Shown piece by piece: positions 1-12,365 of a DNA stretch of 64,000 nt. Location of the stretch: contig CM077644.1 of NCBI GenBank assembly GCA_039707465.1, positions 196,761,962 to 196,825,961 on the forward strand, in the 5' to 3' direction. Position 1 is the stretch's first letter, and every line of letters begins with the position of its first letter. A model generated the notes under the pieces. The model saw only the letters and a program-made list of their open reading frames with translations. It ran no database searches and had not been told where the DNA came from. Both the position numbers and the translations under genes were made by a program. This DNA comes from Rhabdophis nuchalis. Lineage: Eukaryota > Chordata > Lepidosauria > Squamata > Natricidae.

Positions 1-146
1 GTTTCAGTATATTACCCCCAACAATCTGGGTCCTCATTTTATCCACCTCAGAAGGATGGAAGTCTGAGTCAACCTTGTCAGGATTGAACTCTAGGCTATG
101 GGCAGAATTAGCTTGCAATACTGCATTCTAATCACTGTGCCACCAT
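1..146 (-). mobile_element. tRNA-derived SINE (Sauria/squamate type), 3' part cut by window edge
   Basis: Read on the minus strand this shows a pol III A-box-like TGGCACAGTGA near 128-142 and a B-box-like GAGTTCAATCC near 85-97, at the normal spacing of a tRNA-related SINE. The body (reverse complement of 'aggatggaagtctgagtc') matches the squamate SINE family that I know is mobilised by BovB. The 3' tail lies beyond position 1. It is probably inactive, with several differences from the family as I remember it. Confidence 0.7.
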
Positions 147-369
147 TTTCATTCTTAAAAGCATAGTTTTGCATTTGTATCTGTTACATTCAAATAAATA
201 TAAGAGGTATGAGTGGTGCAAAGAGCCAAGGAAAGATACGTGCTTGACATCACAAGACAAGATAGAAAAACCTGCACATAGATTAGAGAACAAAGAAAAG
301 TGTCAAATATCATCAAGAGAATAAAATAATTGAAATGGAAATGGGCTGAGAACTGATAGCAAGAACTGA

Positions 370-610
370 TCACATAGCAAGAAGAACTGATGGCAGTTGG
401 ACTAAGGTAGTTATAGAATGGATTCCACTTGATAAAAAGCATCCATAAAAGAGACCTAAAACAAGATGGATCGATGACATCAGCAAGTATTGCAGGTCCA
501 ATTGACAAAAGAAAGCTCAAGACAGTATGTGCTGTTAACATGCCGAAGACGCCTTTACTGTTCACTGGATAGACAATGGCTAGAATGATGAGGATAATGA
601 TGAGGATCTA
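370..610 (+). mobile_element. LINE ORF2 C-terminal relic (RTE/L2-like)
   Basis: From 419 one frame reads W-I-P-L-D-K-K then, after a stop, K-R-P-K-T-R-W-I-D-D-I-S-K-Y, followed by A-Q-D about 15 codons later. This 'RPKTRW-DDI ... AQDR' arrangement is typical of the C-terminus of RTE-like LINE polyproteins. The frame is broken by stops, so this is a fossil. The GATGAGGATAATGATGAGG tract near 578-608 may be its tail. The family assignment is uncertain. Confidence 0.5.
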
Positions 611-2353
611 TTAAATAGCAGTTTCATCCCATTTTTAAAATCTTATCATGGTTATATTGTGGGAGGAGGAAGCCGTGTTGGATATGTTTAATGCCTTGAG
701 TTATTTATAAAAATAATGAAGACAAGGTAAAATAAATAATCAAATGAGATAAGATTAGTTGATAATACTTGGTCTAGTCAATTCAATACTGATTTCTGGT
801 TTTTATAAATGAATCAATCTGCAATATAATATTTCAAGGGTTTATTTAACCCACATTGGTTGATCAGTAATTCTGCCCAAACATGCTTTTAAAGATAAAG
901 ACAACATTTGTCCAGTTCTAGTCATATGGCACTTTAAAACTTCACTGGTGTCTATGGTTTCTGAAAAAATAAGAGATTTGAGCAGACCATCAGTGTTTTC
1001 CTTCCCATTATCCAAGAGGCCTTGAATTTGGAAATTTAATCTCATTCACATAAAATGAGAATCCTCTGACCAAGTTTTTTTCAAACTCAGTCTTCAAAGT
1101 GTTATTTCATTATGCTCTTAATAATTTCCCTGTTATTTGGGAGAAGACAGCGACAAGATACAAGTTGAATAGCTTTAGCTTTGCTTTGTGATTTTCTACC
1201 ATTTTACCAGTGTAAAATGGGAATTACTTTGAGTGAACTGAATAAAATGACTCTTAATATGAAAACAAACATTTCAAATTTCCCTTTTCCTAAAAGCACT
1301 CAAAATAATACATCAAATTATAATAGAAGTACATTTTAAAAAGTTGTCTGTGTATAGTACAGCTTTTTCTGAATAGAAAATACATTCCATATTTCCAACT
1401 TTCATTTCACTGCTTGGTTGGCTTTATGCTATTATTTAACTCACTGATGACACATAGCTCTACCTTAGGAAAAGTAACTACATTCAGTTCTGGATGCATC
1501 TGTAAATTGGCTTTTGAAATTTTAACCTCCTAAATCCTAAAACACTGAAATTGTACTGATTGAAAAAAATTACTGCTATGTACAATAATATATAGTTAGT
1601 TTTGAATGGAGTTGTATTTTATCTGAAGGAAAGATACATAGTATTTATTTCTATCAGGGTGATATTTTGTCCAGTTCCAGTTGTAAAAAAAGCATCATTA
1701 TTCACTTAATAAGAAGCATTACTATTTACTGAATTTACTATTTACTGAAATGTTAATGCAAAAACGTTAGCACTGTGAATTTTTAATGGAAGCTAAAACA
1801 TCTGTACGCAACTTTAGTATTACATTTATAGTTTTATATACTGTATACTGTATTGTGCTGATTACCAGTAACTTGGTAGAACTGATAGCTTTATCAAATG
1901 GCTTTAAATGTTGTATGAAGAACTTATTATTAGGAATTAAGATTTGTCTCAAGACAATATTCTTGGGAGTAACGTCAAAGACAATTTCTAAATATCATAT
2001 TAAATGTATAGTTAATCTAACAAGCCTGTCTCTTTTATGATTGTAGAAAATTAGAAGTACATAACTACTGTGAACTGCTGAAGCACTGCAGTGAATACTG
2101 CAATAGAAGATGTGTTGAGACCAATATGCTGCTAAAACATTGTTAAAATCTCATTATTTAACCATTAAATGTGCATATGTATATAGGCAAAAACATGCAA
2201 GTTGCTAACTGCCTGTTATATTTTCAATGGAATTATTTTTCTTGCTGGATGTTTTCTTATCCTTGTAAATTGTTTTGGTAGTTCTATGGTAATAAGTAGA
2301 ATACAAAAGGGTTTCAAGTATGTTGTTAATGTAGATTTTAACTTCATTTATAG
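611..2353. other. Upstream FBXL17 intron, no recognised features
   Basis: AT-rich DNA with only short ORFs and no repeat family that I recognise. It ends in the splice acceptor TTCATTTATAG just before the exon at 2354. The polypyrimidine tract of this acceptor is weak and mixed with A. Confidence 0.6.
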
Positions 2354-2485
2354 TTGGGCTCAGAATGCAGAGAATTGAAAGACATTCACTTTGGGCAGTG
2401 TTACAAGATCTCAGATGAAGGAATGATCATTATAGCTAAAGGATGCCTGAAGTTACGGAGAATATACATGCAGGAAAACAAATTA
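2354..2485 (+). CDS. FBXL17: FBXL17 internal exon (LRR segment, 44 codons)
   Basis: This exon encodes part of the leucine-rich-repeat horseshoe of FBXL17, the substrate receptor of an SCF (SKP1-CUL1-F-box) ubiquitin ligase known for quality control of BTB-domain dimers. It is bounded by an AG acceptor at 2352-2353 and a consensus GTAAGT donor at 2486, with phase 0 at both ends. The 44 codons begin L-G-S-E-C-R-E-L-K-D and end Y-M-Q-E-N-K-L. They contain the cysteine-type LRR pattern (L-K-D-I-H-F-G-Q-C, I-S-D-E-G, I-A-K-G-C-L-K-L). I recognise the sequence as near-identical to mammalian FBXL17, approximately residues 459-502 of about 700 (from memory). It joins in frame to the exon at 44203 across a 41.7-kb intron. 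No start codon is expected here; the first codon is TTG. Confidence 0.95.
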
Positions 2486-4631
2486 GTAAGTATTTTCTGC
2501 TACAACTTTAAATTGAAATTGTCCATTAATTCTTTCGGTGCTCTTGCCCCAACCTATACAAGGATATAAATTACATTAGGTTGATTCTCAATAGGTTCTT
2601 TGGCTAGAAGATTCTGAAAACATCAGTGGATTGCTTCAGCAGTAATTTCTTGCAGGAAACTATCCCGCCAGTAAAGGAATTTGTGAAATATCTCCCTTTT
2701 GAAAAATGGTCCAATAATTTGCTATATTCTCTGATTTTCCTCTCCACATTTCCATATTGCAGTGTAGTGAAGTAAACTTGTAAACATGTTCAGTTATTTA
2801 GAACTATTTTTAGGATAGCAAGATGTTGTATTCGTCATTATATTTAAATTTTAAAAAGAGACATTCATGAATGTTGAATATTAAAGTCTAGGTACAAGTA
2901 GGTTAAATAACTGCCACTCTTATCTGATTTTGAACTTCCCAAATATTTTGTAGCTCTTTTTTAAGTATTCTTTCTAGATGAGAAAAACAAATGTTACATT
3001 CCTGTTAGTTCTCAAATTAAAACTAATTTATTACAACTTTATAAAAAGAGATCAACACTAATATATATTGTAAATCCTACTACATTTAGAGAATCAATTG
3101 TCCTTTTGATCTATCCAGATGGTTCCTTCTACTGTAATTTAATCCTTCTTAATTTCATGCTATATTGAAACCTTAGTTTATGGGCTTTTATTCAATGGAA
3201 TCTGGATGCAAGGGACAACATATTAAATAGGTGGCCTCCCCCAAATTAAAAGCAAAGTTTGTTTATAAAGTAGTGCAGACAATTAATGTAATTTATATCA
3301 TTATATAATAAAATTGATGTCCCATTAATTAAGGTTTTACTCTTCTAGCTTTGTTACAACTCTTTTCAGAAAAGCTTAGCCTGGTTCTCTTCTAATGTGA
3401 CTGACCTGTTAACACAACTTTAAAAATAAGAAGTACTGAAAATCTGTAATGGGTTTCTTATTCTCATGTGAAATTTTGTAAATAGACCCCTAAATAGCAC
3501 TGCTATGGAAAAAAGCATTGAATCTCTTCCTTCCAATGTACGTGTAAAATTGAACATGCTTTAATGAGAAATTAAGGTTGACAAGGGTAAATGCACTTTG
3601 CTGTGAGTTAATGAACAAGTTAAATGAAAAATATATGTAAAAGGGAAAAAAAGATTGATCCTAGAATTCTATTGTAAATTCTAAATTGTATTTACTTCTG
3701 AGTGTTTATCATAGTAAACAAAGATAAAGTATATAGTACATTCTCTAGAGAATTGGGTGGCTTAATTAGCTTTGAGCTTTCCATGTTGCCAAGATTGCCA
3801 TATTCTATTAAACCGTTTTGTTTCTAAAAATTAAATATCACTATGGAAACATAGATTTTCCCCCCCTTTAGTGAACTACACTAGTGCGCTTGTTAGTCAT
3901 ATTCACTAGCTCAGTCCTTAGTGGATGGAGGAACAAACTTTCAGACTTTGATTGTAGAATTCATACTGTGTTTACACATAATCCTGTTTTCTGCATTCCC
4001 GGGACATTTTGGAGAGCTGCTGCCAGTCAATATACTGGCATAACACCAGTATATACCATAATACCAAATTAGATGGACAGATAATATAACCATAAAGCAA
4101 ATTTTTGTACTTATGTTCTGTCTCATTGAATGCAATGTAGAAAGTAGCCAACAAAAATGTGCCATACGTTTTATTTATTTGTCTACCCCACCCACATCAA
4201 AATAAGACAGAAATAACAAAGTAGAACTACTGAAAAACATGTTTAGAGTAATATTTCAAAGTATCTGTAAGGAGATGGGTAATGACTAAGGTTAAGAACT
4301 ATTAAAAAAATGCAAGATTGGAAAAATACAGAAAAAGTAGGAAAAGAAAGATTATATAAAGGAGAAAGAAAAAGTAAAGAATAACAAAGAAAAATATATC
4401 TAAAGCTATTTCCAGTCTTCATTGCAGCACTTAGATAACAATTATCATCTCTACCTTCTCATATTGTATATTGTAGTTCCCTTCTTCTGATAAAGAAACC
4501 GTTTTAATCAATAAATCCCAAGAAGGATGTGATTAGCATAGTAATCTAGAGATGTGGTTGTATTCTAAACATTTAAGGCATTATATTCAAGCTTCATAAA
4601 TTCAGAAGAGTAAAAGCAATAGATTTGGTGG

Positions 4632-4633
<2 letters not shown>
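2486..4633. other. FBXL17 intron start, no recognised features
   Basis: AT-rich intronic DNA after the GTAAGT donor. I found no coding potential, RNA gene or clear repeat. The ORFs here are short and mutually overlapping, as expected by chance. Confidence 0.6.
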
Positions 4634-4718
<85 letters not shown>

Positions 4719-4945
4719 TATAAGCCGCACCCATCTCACCACATAGGGACTCGGGGCGGCGCACAGGGAATATAAAATATAAATACAAATATACAAAAAT
4801 AAAACATTCTTAAAACTAAATTAAATTAACCCACCCTGCGCTAAAACCCATATTAAAACCCCGAATTAAAACTTTGGTAACTAAAATCAGTACGGTGTTC
4901 GAGTAAGATCATGCCAGGCCGGCTTGTTGAAAGAAGTGAGTTTAA
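4634..4945 (-). mobile_element. CR1 LINE 3' end with ATT-repeat tail
   Basis: Minus-strand CR1 3' UTR. It carries the module around GACTCGGGGCGGCGCACAGG (near 4749-4767) that recurs in the CR1 copies near 13360, 16500 and 45520. It continues to the remnant of the C-terminal codons for F-x-Q-A-G-L-A near 4915-4935. The 3' tail has grown into an (ATT)n microsatellite. The copy is strongly 5'-truncated. Confidence 0.8.
4636..4719. repeat. (ATT)n microsatellite, about 28 units
   Basis: Uninterrupted trinucleotide array abutting the CR1 3' end, so most likely seeded by that element's A/T-rich tail. Its poly-Asn translation on the minus strand is an artefact. Confidence 0.95.
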
Positions 4946-5029
4946 TATTTAAACTCAAAGATTTTGCCTATATTCATATACTATGGAAGAAATACCTATC
5001 TCTTGAATATATATCAGTCTGTTCCATTA

Positions 5030-5130
5030 GATCTGGTAGAGTAGGCATGATTCAGATACCATTGGCGAGGGGCCTTCATTTGAAGAGTCCCAGGAGACAT
5101 GCCTTCTCAGCTGCAGCATTGTTATAGCAT
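5030..5130 (+). mobile_element. CR1-like coding relic
   Basis: The plus-strand frame reads S-P-R-R-H-A-F-S-A-A-A-L-L, resembling the conserved CR1 C-terminal segment '[13 protein letters not shown]' seen in the better copies in this window. It is short and decayed, in the opposite orientation to the CR1 end just upstream. Confidence 0.5.
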
Positions 5131-5133
5131 TGA

Positions 5134-7350
5134 CCTGCTAAATTGAGTCCATTAATGATATTCATTAATAAGGTTTTTTATACTGTAATTATTTAACATT
5201 TTATGGTTCTAATTTCATTGATATAGTGACCCAGGGTGGCTTACAATATAATCAAAAGTTGAAAACTTTTGTTTTCAAAAAGATAATACAGAACAATTAA
5301 AATTAGGTCAGTTAAACAGAAAGTTAAACAAATGAAGGCAAATATACATGTCCCAGGGTAATATTGCAGGAACCAATCTGGGTCAGTCACTGGGACCAGA
5401 AATTTAATATTCCGATTAAAACCACATGGAATTTAGGCACCACATAAATACTACACATAGAATAGCCCTAAGCATATATTCTGGTAGAGAGAAATTACCC
5501 TAGGATAGGCATGTCTGAAAGCTCAGAACTTCTCATTCCAATGACTGATCCAGATTAGATCCTGCAGAAAAGTTAAAAACCAAGATGATGGCAATCTGCA
5601 GGTGGGTATTTTCTCTATCCCATCAGCTATCCCAGTGTAGCTTATCACTTAGCAGTATATTTACTTTTGTTGCCAGCAGTTTAGACATTAATAGCTTTGT
5701 GTTGCATTACTTTGAAGGGACAACACATTTACAGTTATGCAAACTGTATACTCACTACTTTACATTGTAGCCTAGGTGTCATTTCTTCAGTGTTGTCACA
5801 TGAAAAGATATACTTAAATATTTACAAAATGTGAGTGGGTATACTCACTTCTGTGATATACTGTTAATATCCATATTTCATAATAGAAGATTTAATCAGA
5901 AACTCTCTCATTAGCTTGACAAGTAAGTATAGCTATTGTATATGAAGTTTGTTTCTGGTAGTTTGTTCTCTTGCACTGAGATTATGCTTATGCTAATAGA
6001 TAATAAATAAACTAGATATAATTTGAGTGGGCTACCCATGGGATCCCAGAAGTTTTTAGCTATAATCTTTCTGCCTTTGGAGATTTCTGAGATAATGTTA
6101 AAGCTGCCATTATAAAATATAGTAAATTTTCACATCCATAAAGACACCAAGTGTTAAGTATCTATAGAGTTCCCATTTTTAAAGTGCCACTAGATGCATA
6201 AAGCTACATCTTTTGAAATTTTTAGGCCCATACCTTTGTGTTTCTTAGGAACTGACGCCTACGTGTATCTCTAGCTTCTCACGTAACTAATCAAAATTGA
6301 AATAAATCAATATCAAGCCATAACAAAGAAGGTATGCTTTATTGAAAAAAAAGCCTAGAAATCTTCATCTCAAGTTATCTCCAGAGAAGGTGCTTGAGCC
6401 ATGAGGTTTATTCTCATGACAATATACCTTGGATTATTTACATCTGAAGTAAAGCATTGCATACATTCAGCTATGTTATCTTTTTTGCCTCTGATTCAAG
6501 GAAAGTCATTGCCTTTCTGATACGGTGTTTCCTGCTATGTTTACAAGTAATTGTAATGCTGTTCTAAGTTTTATTATTGTTTTACATATTACATATGACT
6601 TAATGTTTTTTTAATCACCTTGTGAGATTGGAATGCTTTCTGGAGTTTGTCATTTTTCACTTTGGAGTAGTTGCTGTTGCATGCTGCTTTCATATGACAT
6701 TTAATCGTTCATTTTCATGGTATGCTTGTAGCATTGAAAAGCATGGGCAATTAAAATACAATGCTTAGTGAACACATTTCATGAAGACACTTGGGCGTAT
6801 CAACTGAATATTGTCAAAGCATCATGGTCTGAAAGCATGTCTAGTTGCATGGAAAGTATACTGCATTGGCAGTGATATATTCAGTTGTTTTGGGCCTTAA
6901 AAAATGTACTTTTATAAGTACATCTTCCAGCTGAGTCACTGTGTAATTTAGTTTTGCAGGAGTGCTGAGTAGAGTCAGTTAATTTTAAAACAATATTTAG
7001 TAGATGATCTAAATGTAGAAAGTTTCTGAGGAGTTGGATTTTCATTCTCTTTCCCCCAAGAGTAGCAATAAAAACAATTAAGTATAATCTTTATTGTCAT
7101 TTTACTTGTTTACAATGAAATTATATTAATATGAAAATATTAAAAGTTTATTTAAATGCTGCATATGATGACACAACTCACTGTAGTTGGAAAAACTATT
7201 GTTTACATGATATTGATTCTTGCATGATATTGATCTTTTTAGATATAGGCATATCCCATTATCTGTATTTTCCATTGTTTCACTACTAAGTGCTTTCTGC
7301 ACTTTATTTCTTGACTACTGATTTATTTATACTGATAGTCCTAAAAGATC
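5134..7350. other. Intron, mostly unassigned; possible LINE tail
   Basis: Around 5220-5260 a 'gacccagggtggcttacaat' motif resembles the 3' end of CR1/L2 LINEs in minus orientation. Beyond that, to 7350, I see no feature. 6400-6900 is repeat-poor and rich in TAAT/ATTA cores; this is weak, non-specific evidence for conserved non-coding sequence. Confidence 0.4.
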
Positions 7351-7356
7351 TACCCC

Positions 7357-7420
7357 AGGGGTGTCCAAACTTGGGAACTTTTAAGACTTTTGGACTTCAA
7401 CTCCCAGAATTCCTTTTTAG
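7357..7420. mobile_element. Half copy of palindromic hAT-type MITE
   Basis: The sequence from CAGGGGTGTCCAAACTTGGG through 'gacttcaactcccagaatt' matches one arm of the complete palindromic element at 9778-9898. The second arm is missing and no target duplication is visible. Confidence 0.65.
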
Positions 7421-7715
7421 AGCTTGCATATGATTAGCATTTTCAGCTATCAAATAGGAGAGTTGCTGATCAGCATACCACAAGTTAATAATGTTTCTTC
7501 CTCCAATTTCAAAGCCATGATTATTTATTTATTTAAAACATTTATTAGGCCACCCATCTTCTAACCAACTGAAAGGCTCCCAGTGCTTATTTGTTTTCTA
7601 ATTCATCTTATCTTGGTATATATTAAGCACATTGAACACATAAGAAAGTATACAGTCTTGACTCAGTCCTTTGACAATGTGAAGTTTCACCATATTCTGT
7701 CTTTTCTATGTATAG

Positions 7716-7916
7716 TTTAACATGAGGTCAATGGAGTGTTCTAGGATTTCCATTTTCTTAAAGACATTCCTTATTGAAGAATCCTGTAAGGAAAATAATG
7801 AGAAAAATATAGTATGGACTAGGAAACAGAATCCGTAGGTTCTTCTCCTTTGTCTAGATTTAACATGAGGACAATGAGGTGTTCTGGGATTTTCATTTTC
7901 CCAAGGACATCCCTTA
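7716..7916. repeat. 58-bp direct repeat pair (7716-7773 and 7859-7916)
   Basis: Both copies start TTTAACATGAGG and agree at 49 of 58 positions, without gaps, with start points 143 bp apart. The region may lie in an old LINE relic. No function is apparent. Confidence 0.8.
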
Positions 7917-8074
7917 CCTTGACATGTATTAATTTCTTTTTGGGATTCTTTTGCTTTCTCAAATATCCAGTGTGCATCTGCAAAAATATCTCTTATTTTT
8001 CAACTTATCTAAAACACTTGAACATCTGACATTAGTATTTCTTAGGTTCTTGTAAGTAGGAAATATCTTTGCTA

Positions 8075-8368
8075 GTACAAGCATCCCCATGATCATGTGA
8101 TCAAAGTTCAAATGGTTGCAGCTGGTTCATACTTATGACCATTGCTGTGTCCCAAGATCATGTGATCTCCTTTTGCAACCTTCTGATAAGCAAAGTCAAT
8201 CAGAGAAGCTAGATTCACTTAACAACCAAGTTATAAATCAACTGTAGTGATTCACTAAACAACTGTGGCAAAAAAGGTCATAAAATGGGGCAAAGCTCAC
8301 TTAACAAATGTCTCACTTAAGAACAGAAATTTTGGGCCCAGTTGTGGTTGCAAGTTAAGAACTATATG
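8075..8368. mobile_element. Dispersed 'ACAGGTAGTCCTC' family, decayed copy
   Basis: This contains the family's hallmark phrases (acttaacaaccaagtt, ggcaaaaaaggtcataaaatgggg, cacttaacaaatgtctcactta, ttgggcccagttgtggttg, gttaagaactata). The terminal motif is at the right end, so it is inverted relative to the copies at 12174 and 48003. This looks like a non-autonomous DNA transposon with terminal inverted repeats, but its superfamily is unknown to me. Confidence 0.6.
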
Positions 8369-8963
8369 TATTGGATGTTAATGTCTCTTGTTTACTGCTT
8401 ATGGTCTCTTCTGACAGCTCTGAAATCTTCGTTAAGTTCCTTTTAGAGATTTTTCTCGAAGGATTTTTCTTTTTTAATTTGGCTTCTCTTCTAGTTTTGG
8501 TAACTTCTACCATTTGTTCTGACATCCAGTTTTCTTTCTTTAGTTTTTTTAGTCAATAGAGTGTTTTTTCACATTCATCTTTGACAACTTCGATTTTACT
8601 TCCACAGTACTTCTAGATCCTTATCAGCATGAGTCTTGATTTTAAAGCAATTCCTAATATTCTCCTTGTAAATTATTGTTATTCGCTCAAGGTTATATTG
8701 CAAAATGTGATTGTCTTTGTATTTCCACTTTAGCTTAGCTTTGAATTCACACATGTGAATTTTGCAGTCTGTTTAGAATTAGCCCCCTGCCCATGATATT
8801 GAGCTCTTCCGCTTCCTTCTGCTAATATAATCTATTTGATTTCTGAAATAAATAGCTCAGGTTGGGGTCAGCTCTCAGGTTGGCAATAGGCACCGCACTA
8901 AATAACAACAGCAGCAACAATAGCAAATCACAACCCATCATCTCACAAGAAATTGGACCACTT

Positions 8964-9185
8964 CTCAGTAACAACAACCAGCCATTCAAGCAGACCAAAA
9001 CCAGACCATGACTCAGCAGTATCTGAACAAGCAACACTAATTTACATCACACAGACAGTATTTTAAAGACCATGCCTCAGTAACAACAGCCAGCCAATCA
9101 AACAAAGTCAGGCCATGACTCAAAAGTAGTTAAACAAACATCATCCACCCTAATTTGCATAATTTACATAAAAAGGTATTTAAAG
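8964..9185 (+). repeat. Two tandem 112-bp units ending in a promoter-like block
   Basis: The unit starting CTCAGTAACAACA at 8964 recurs at 9076 with matching order (CAGCCATTCAA/CAGCCAATCAA, CCATGACTCA, CTAATTT, TATTTTAAAG/TATTTAAAG). The second unit has a CCAAT box (9094-9098), a perfect octamer ATTTGCAT (9153-9160) and a TATA-like TATTTAAA (9177-9184). This resembles the 5' regulatory repeat of a retroelement (LTR U3 or LINE 5' UTR). The parent element was not identified. Confidence 0.55.
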
Positions 9186-9379
9186 ACTAGTGCTCTGATA
9201 GCTGAGCACAATTCAAAGCACATTGATGATGTCTCCTCTAATGGTAATGAAATGTTTGTAACCAAATTGCCAAGCTCAGAGCTCAAACCAACAGCCCAAT
9301 TTGATTTATCTCTGTTCTGTCTGATAAAGCCCATTGTTTTGGTTTTTTGAAGGTTGTGTTAGAAATGAAGAAATCATTG

Positions 9380-9770
9380 ACTGGCCAAACTGATACGTCA
9401 TTTTTCCTTCATTTATTTTTCCTAGACCATGCTACATTTTCTTCATTATTTCCAGCCCTAGCATTACAAGGTCCCATCATAAACATATTTTGCTTAGGCA
9501 TTCTGTTAATTTCAGATTGAACCGTCTGATAAAACGTGTCAACTTCCTCTTCTGCAGCAGTAGTTGGAGCATAAAGTGCATGATTGTAATGATAAATGAT
9601 TGTCTCTGAAGTCTAATTGATATTAGACTTCACATTGTATCCAAATACTATTTTTGCTCTATCTTTCCATTTATGAAAGCAGCACCATTCCTTCTTTATT
9701 TTTCATTTGTGGAATATCAAATAGTATGATCTTAAGTGTCCAATTTTAGTTTGTTTCAATTTGCTGATAC
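9380..9770 (-). mobile_element. Possible decayed LINE coding relic
   Basis: Non-random phrasing such as 'cttcctcttctgcagcagtagttggagcataaagtgcatga' resembles minus-strand LINE (RTE-like) endonuclease-region sequence in squamates. No intact motif remains. The palindromic MITE at 9778 is inserted at its edge. Low confidence. Confidence 0.3.
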
Positions 9771-9777
9771 TTTAGAT

Positions 9778-9898
9778 CAGAGGTTCCCAAACTTGGCAAC
9801 TTTAAGACTTGTGGACTTCAACTCCCAGAATTTTCCAGCCAGCAAAGCTGGGAGTTGAAGTCCACAAGTCTTAAAGTTGCCAAGTTTGGGAACCTCTG
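9778..9898. mobile_element. Perfect palindromic hAT-type MITE, 121 bp
   Basis: Two 51-bp arms (9778-9828 and 9848-9898) are exact reverse complements, separated by a 19-bp loop. Termini are CAGAGGTTCCC...GGGAACCTCTG. The element is flanked by the exact 8-bp target duplication CTTTAGAT (9770-9777 and 9899-9906). The 8-bp duplication and CAG...CTG ends are hallmarks of hAT transposition. It encodes nothing and would form a cruciform or RNA hairpin. Confidence 0.9.
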
Positions 9899-9906
9899 CT
9901 TTAGAT

Positions 9907-12173
9907 GACGATGTGTAAACAATTTATTTCAACTTTAACTATGTGGAGTTTTCTAATGTACATTTTATTTTCCTTAACCTCCTCATCCCCATAGTAATTC
10001 TGGTGTGACCCCTTTGGGTTTTCTTTTCATGTATGGTAACATCAACCAGAAGATGTCTCAAAGGCTGTAACTGAGCCACATTTTCTTGGCAAATGCGAGA
10101 TTTAGCATTACATTCTCCTACTCTATATGAAATGATGCCTTTGCTGTTGAACTCTTGTGATCATCTGCCTCCAGCATTTCCCTATATGGCTACTTACTTA
10201 TAAGGTACCTACTTGTTTTTGTTATGTAGTTGGGATGACATTCAGATGGTAAATGTTTAAAAAAACGAGTTTTTCACTCATTTTACACACACACACACAC
10301 ACACCCATAATACGACGGGGCTGTGTTGTTGGATCAAAATAAAATAAAATTATTACCTATGAAATCAACTACCTGTTTGACCATTTTTTTATTGCAGGTA
10401 GATTGTGTTTTTACACATGTGAGAATATACATACAAGCCATTTGCATTGTACATTGTAATATATTATTCTGCATGCAATGTGTAAAGTAATCATCTATTG
10501 CAGAATGTTTCATATTGATATTCTGTTAAACTCTGCAATAACTGATATTCCATGATAGCTATTTTTAGAGTGATGATTTTGCTTGAATGCATTATTTTCT
10601 CTGTTAAAATTCTTTTCATTCTTTAAGTGAGTTACCAGTAAATTTCTCAGATGACTATGAACGCACCCATAAAGTTCCTTAAAATGCTGTGGGTAAGGTA
10701 TTATCTGCAGATAAGTAGGAAAAAATAATTTCAGTTGACCTTTAGATGGCAGTATGTCTTTAGAGATGCTTATATATGTCTTTATGTCCTTGGTGAATTA
10801 ATGGAATTGCCAGAAATGGTATACTTTGATTTGATTGTCTTATTATGTGGCCATAATTTACAGAGTACAGCATATATTTTTATTTTACCTTAAATACTAG
10901 TTCAATATTCTTAGTTATAACAATAAAACTATATGGCTGAAAAATTATGTCTTTGTAATATATAACTGATATTGAACTGACACTATTTGATTGCATATCC
11001 GTTTAACTTTTGGAGTAAAAAACTTCAATAATTAGATACTATTTTATTTATGTCAGACATTTAAAATGGTACCAGTTTGTATTTGGAATTACAGCTATAG
11101 TTTGTATTTATAGTTAACTTTTCTTTCTGTGAATTGATTTGCCTCCTACTATGTTGCTACTGTAGAATAACAGTTATATTATTACTTTATTTCAGAGATT
11201 TAAGATTAAATTCAGCTGCACGCACGCACACACACACCATTTTTTGTAAAGCACACAATAAAGGTTGTTACTTTGAGTTCTTTAGATTCTGTTGGAAATA
11301 TGTACTGGCTAAACTAGCTTTGACTAGTTCAGTGATGATAATGAGGGAATAATGCTTGTGAATTTAAGATAACTAATAGAATATATTATACACTATATAT
11401 GAATATAATAATATATATTGTATATATAACTATACAAACAACATTTAAAAATTAAATTTTATAAAAATTAGAATAAATCATAGTGATATTTTCATTCAAA
11501 GTTTCCAAGTAAAGTCAGAGGATGACATAAAATGTGTGAATGGTTTTATTAGTATGCTCCATAAAAGTTTGAAATCTTGCTAATTTACCTTTGTAAGGAT
11601 AGCTAGTTAACTACCATTCATTGTTATACACTTATATACTGTTTTCCATGATTATGAGAACTTAAAAATATAGAATCAAATATGAAGAGTACACATACTA
11701 ACACTAAAATACTTAAGAGTATTTAAAATCCAAGTAAAGATAAAAAGTTCATTTTTACACAGCAGCTAGTAAATGAAAATTAAATGCACAAATATTATTT
11801 CATTCTATTTGTTCCATAGAAGTTATACTTTAGCAAGTTTAGTAAAAAATACTTCTGAAAAGACGAAGTGTTCCAGATGTAAGAGAACCAGGTATGGGTT
11901 ATTTTATAGTCAGTATCATTAAAAAATGACTTTTTAGTTCCCCTCATTGGCTAAAATTGTATCAATTCCATTTTGTGAATGTTTGCCGTTCATGTTCAGG
12001 CAAAACATTCTTTATACTTGGGGAAAAGTTTTTCACTAATCTCTAGTGTTCCATATCCAGAGTGCAATAAAATAATTTTCCTCCATGGTACTGATGGGAG
12101 AGTAGAGGATTGGTTATTATGAATTGAAAGTCTGAAGACACAGAGTGCAATAAAATATTTTTTTTGTAATATT
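9907..12173. other. Intron with short (AC)n tract
   Basis: An (AC)n run lies at 10285-10305; the rest is AT-rich intron. I see no gene, RNA gene or recognised transposon between 10310 and 12170. Confidence 0.5.
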
Positions 12174-12365
12174 ACAGGTAGTCCTTGCTTAGCAATTGCT
12201 TCAAACAGCAACAGTTAAAATGGTGATGAAAAAGTAACTTTGTTACTAATCCTCACATATACGACCCATGCAGTCTATAAAGCAAAAGAAAGCTATAGTA
12301 AGATTGTAAGCACAATTGTGGTTTCACTTTGTACCATTCCACTAATAATTTGCTAGTGCAATTAT
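12174..12365. mobile_element. Dispersed 'ACAGGTAGTCCTC' family, 5' part
   Basis: It starts ACAGGTAGTCCTTGCTTAGC and shows the family phrases 'tggtgatgaaaaagtaac' and 'acatatacgacc', then decays. The far terminus is not visible. Confidence 0.55.

Noticed and set aside
4602..4796. Minus-strand ORF with about 27 consecutive Asn
   Set aside because: Translation of the (ATT)n array plus CR1 UTR; no independent evidence of coding.
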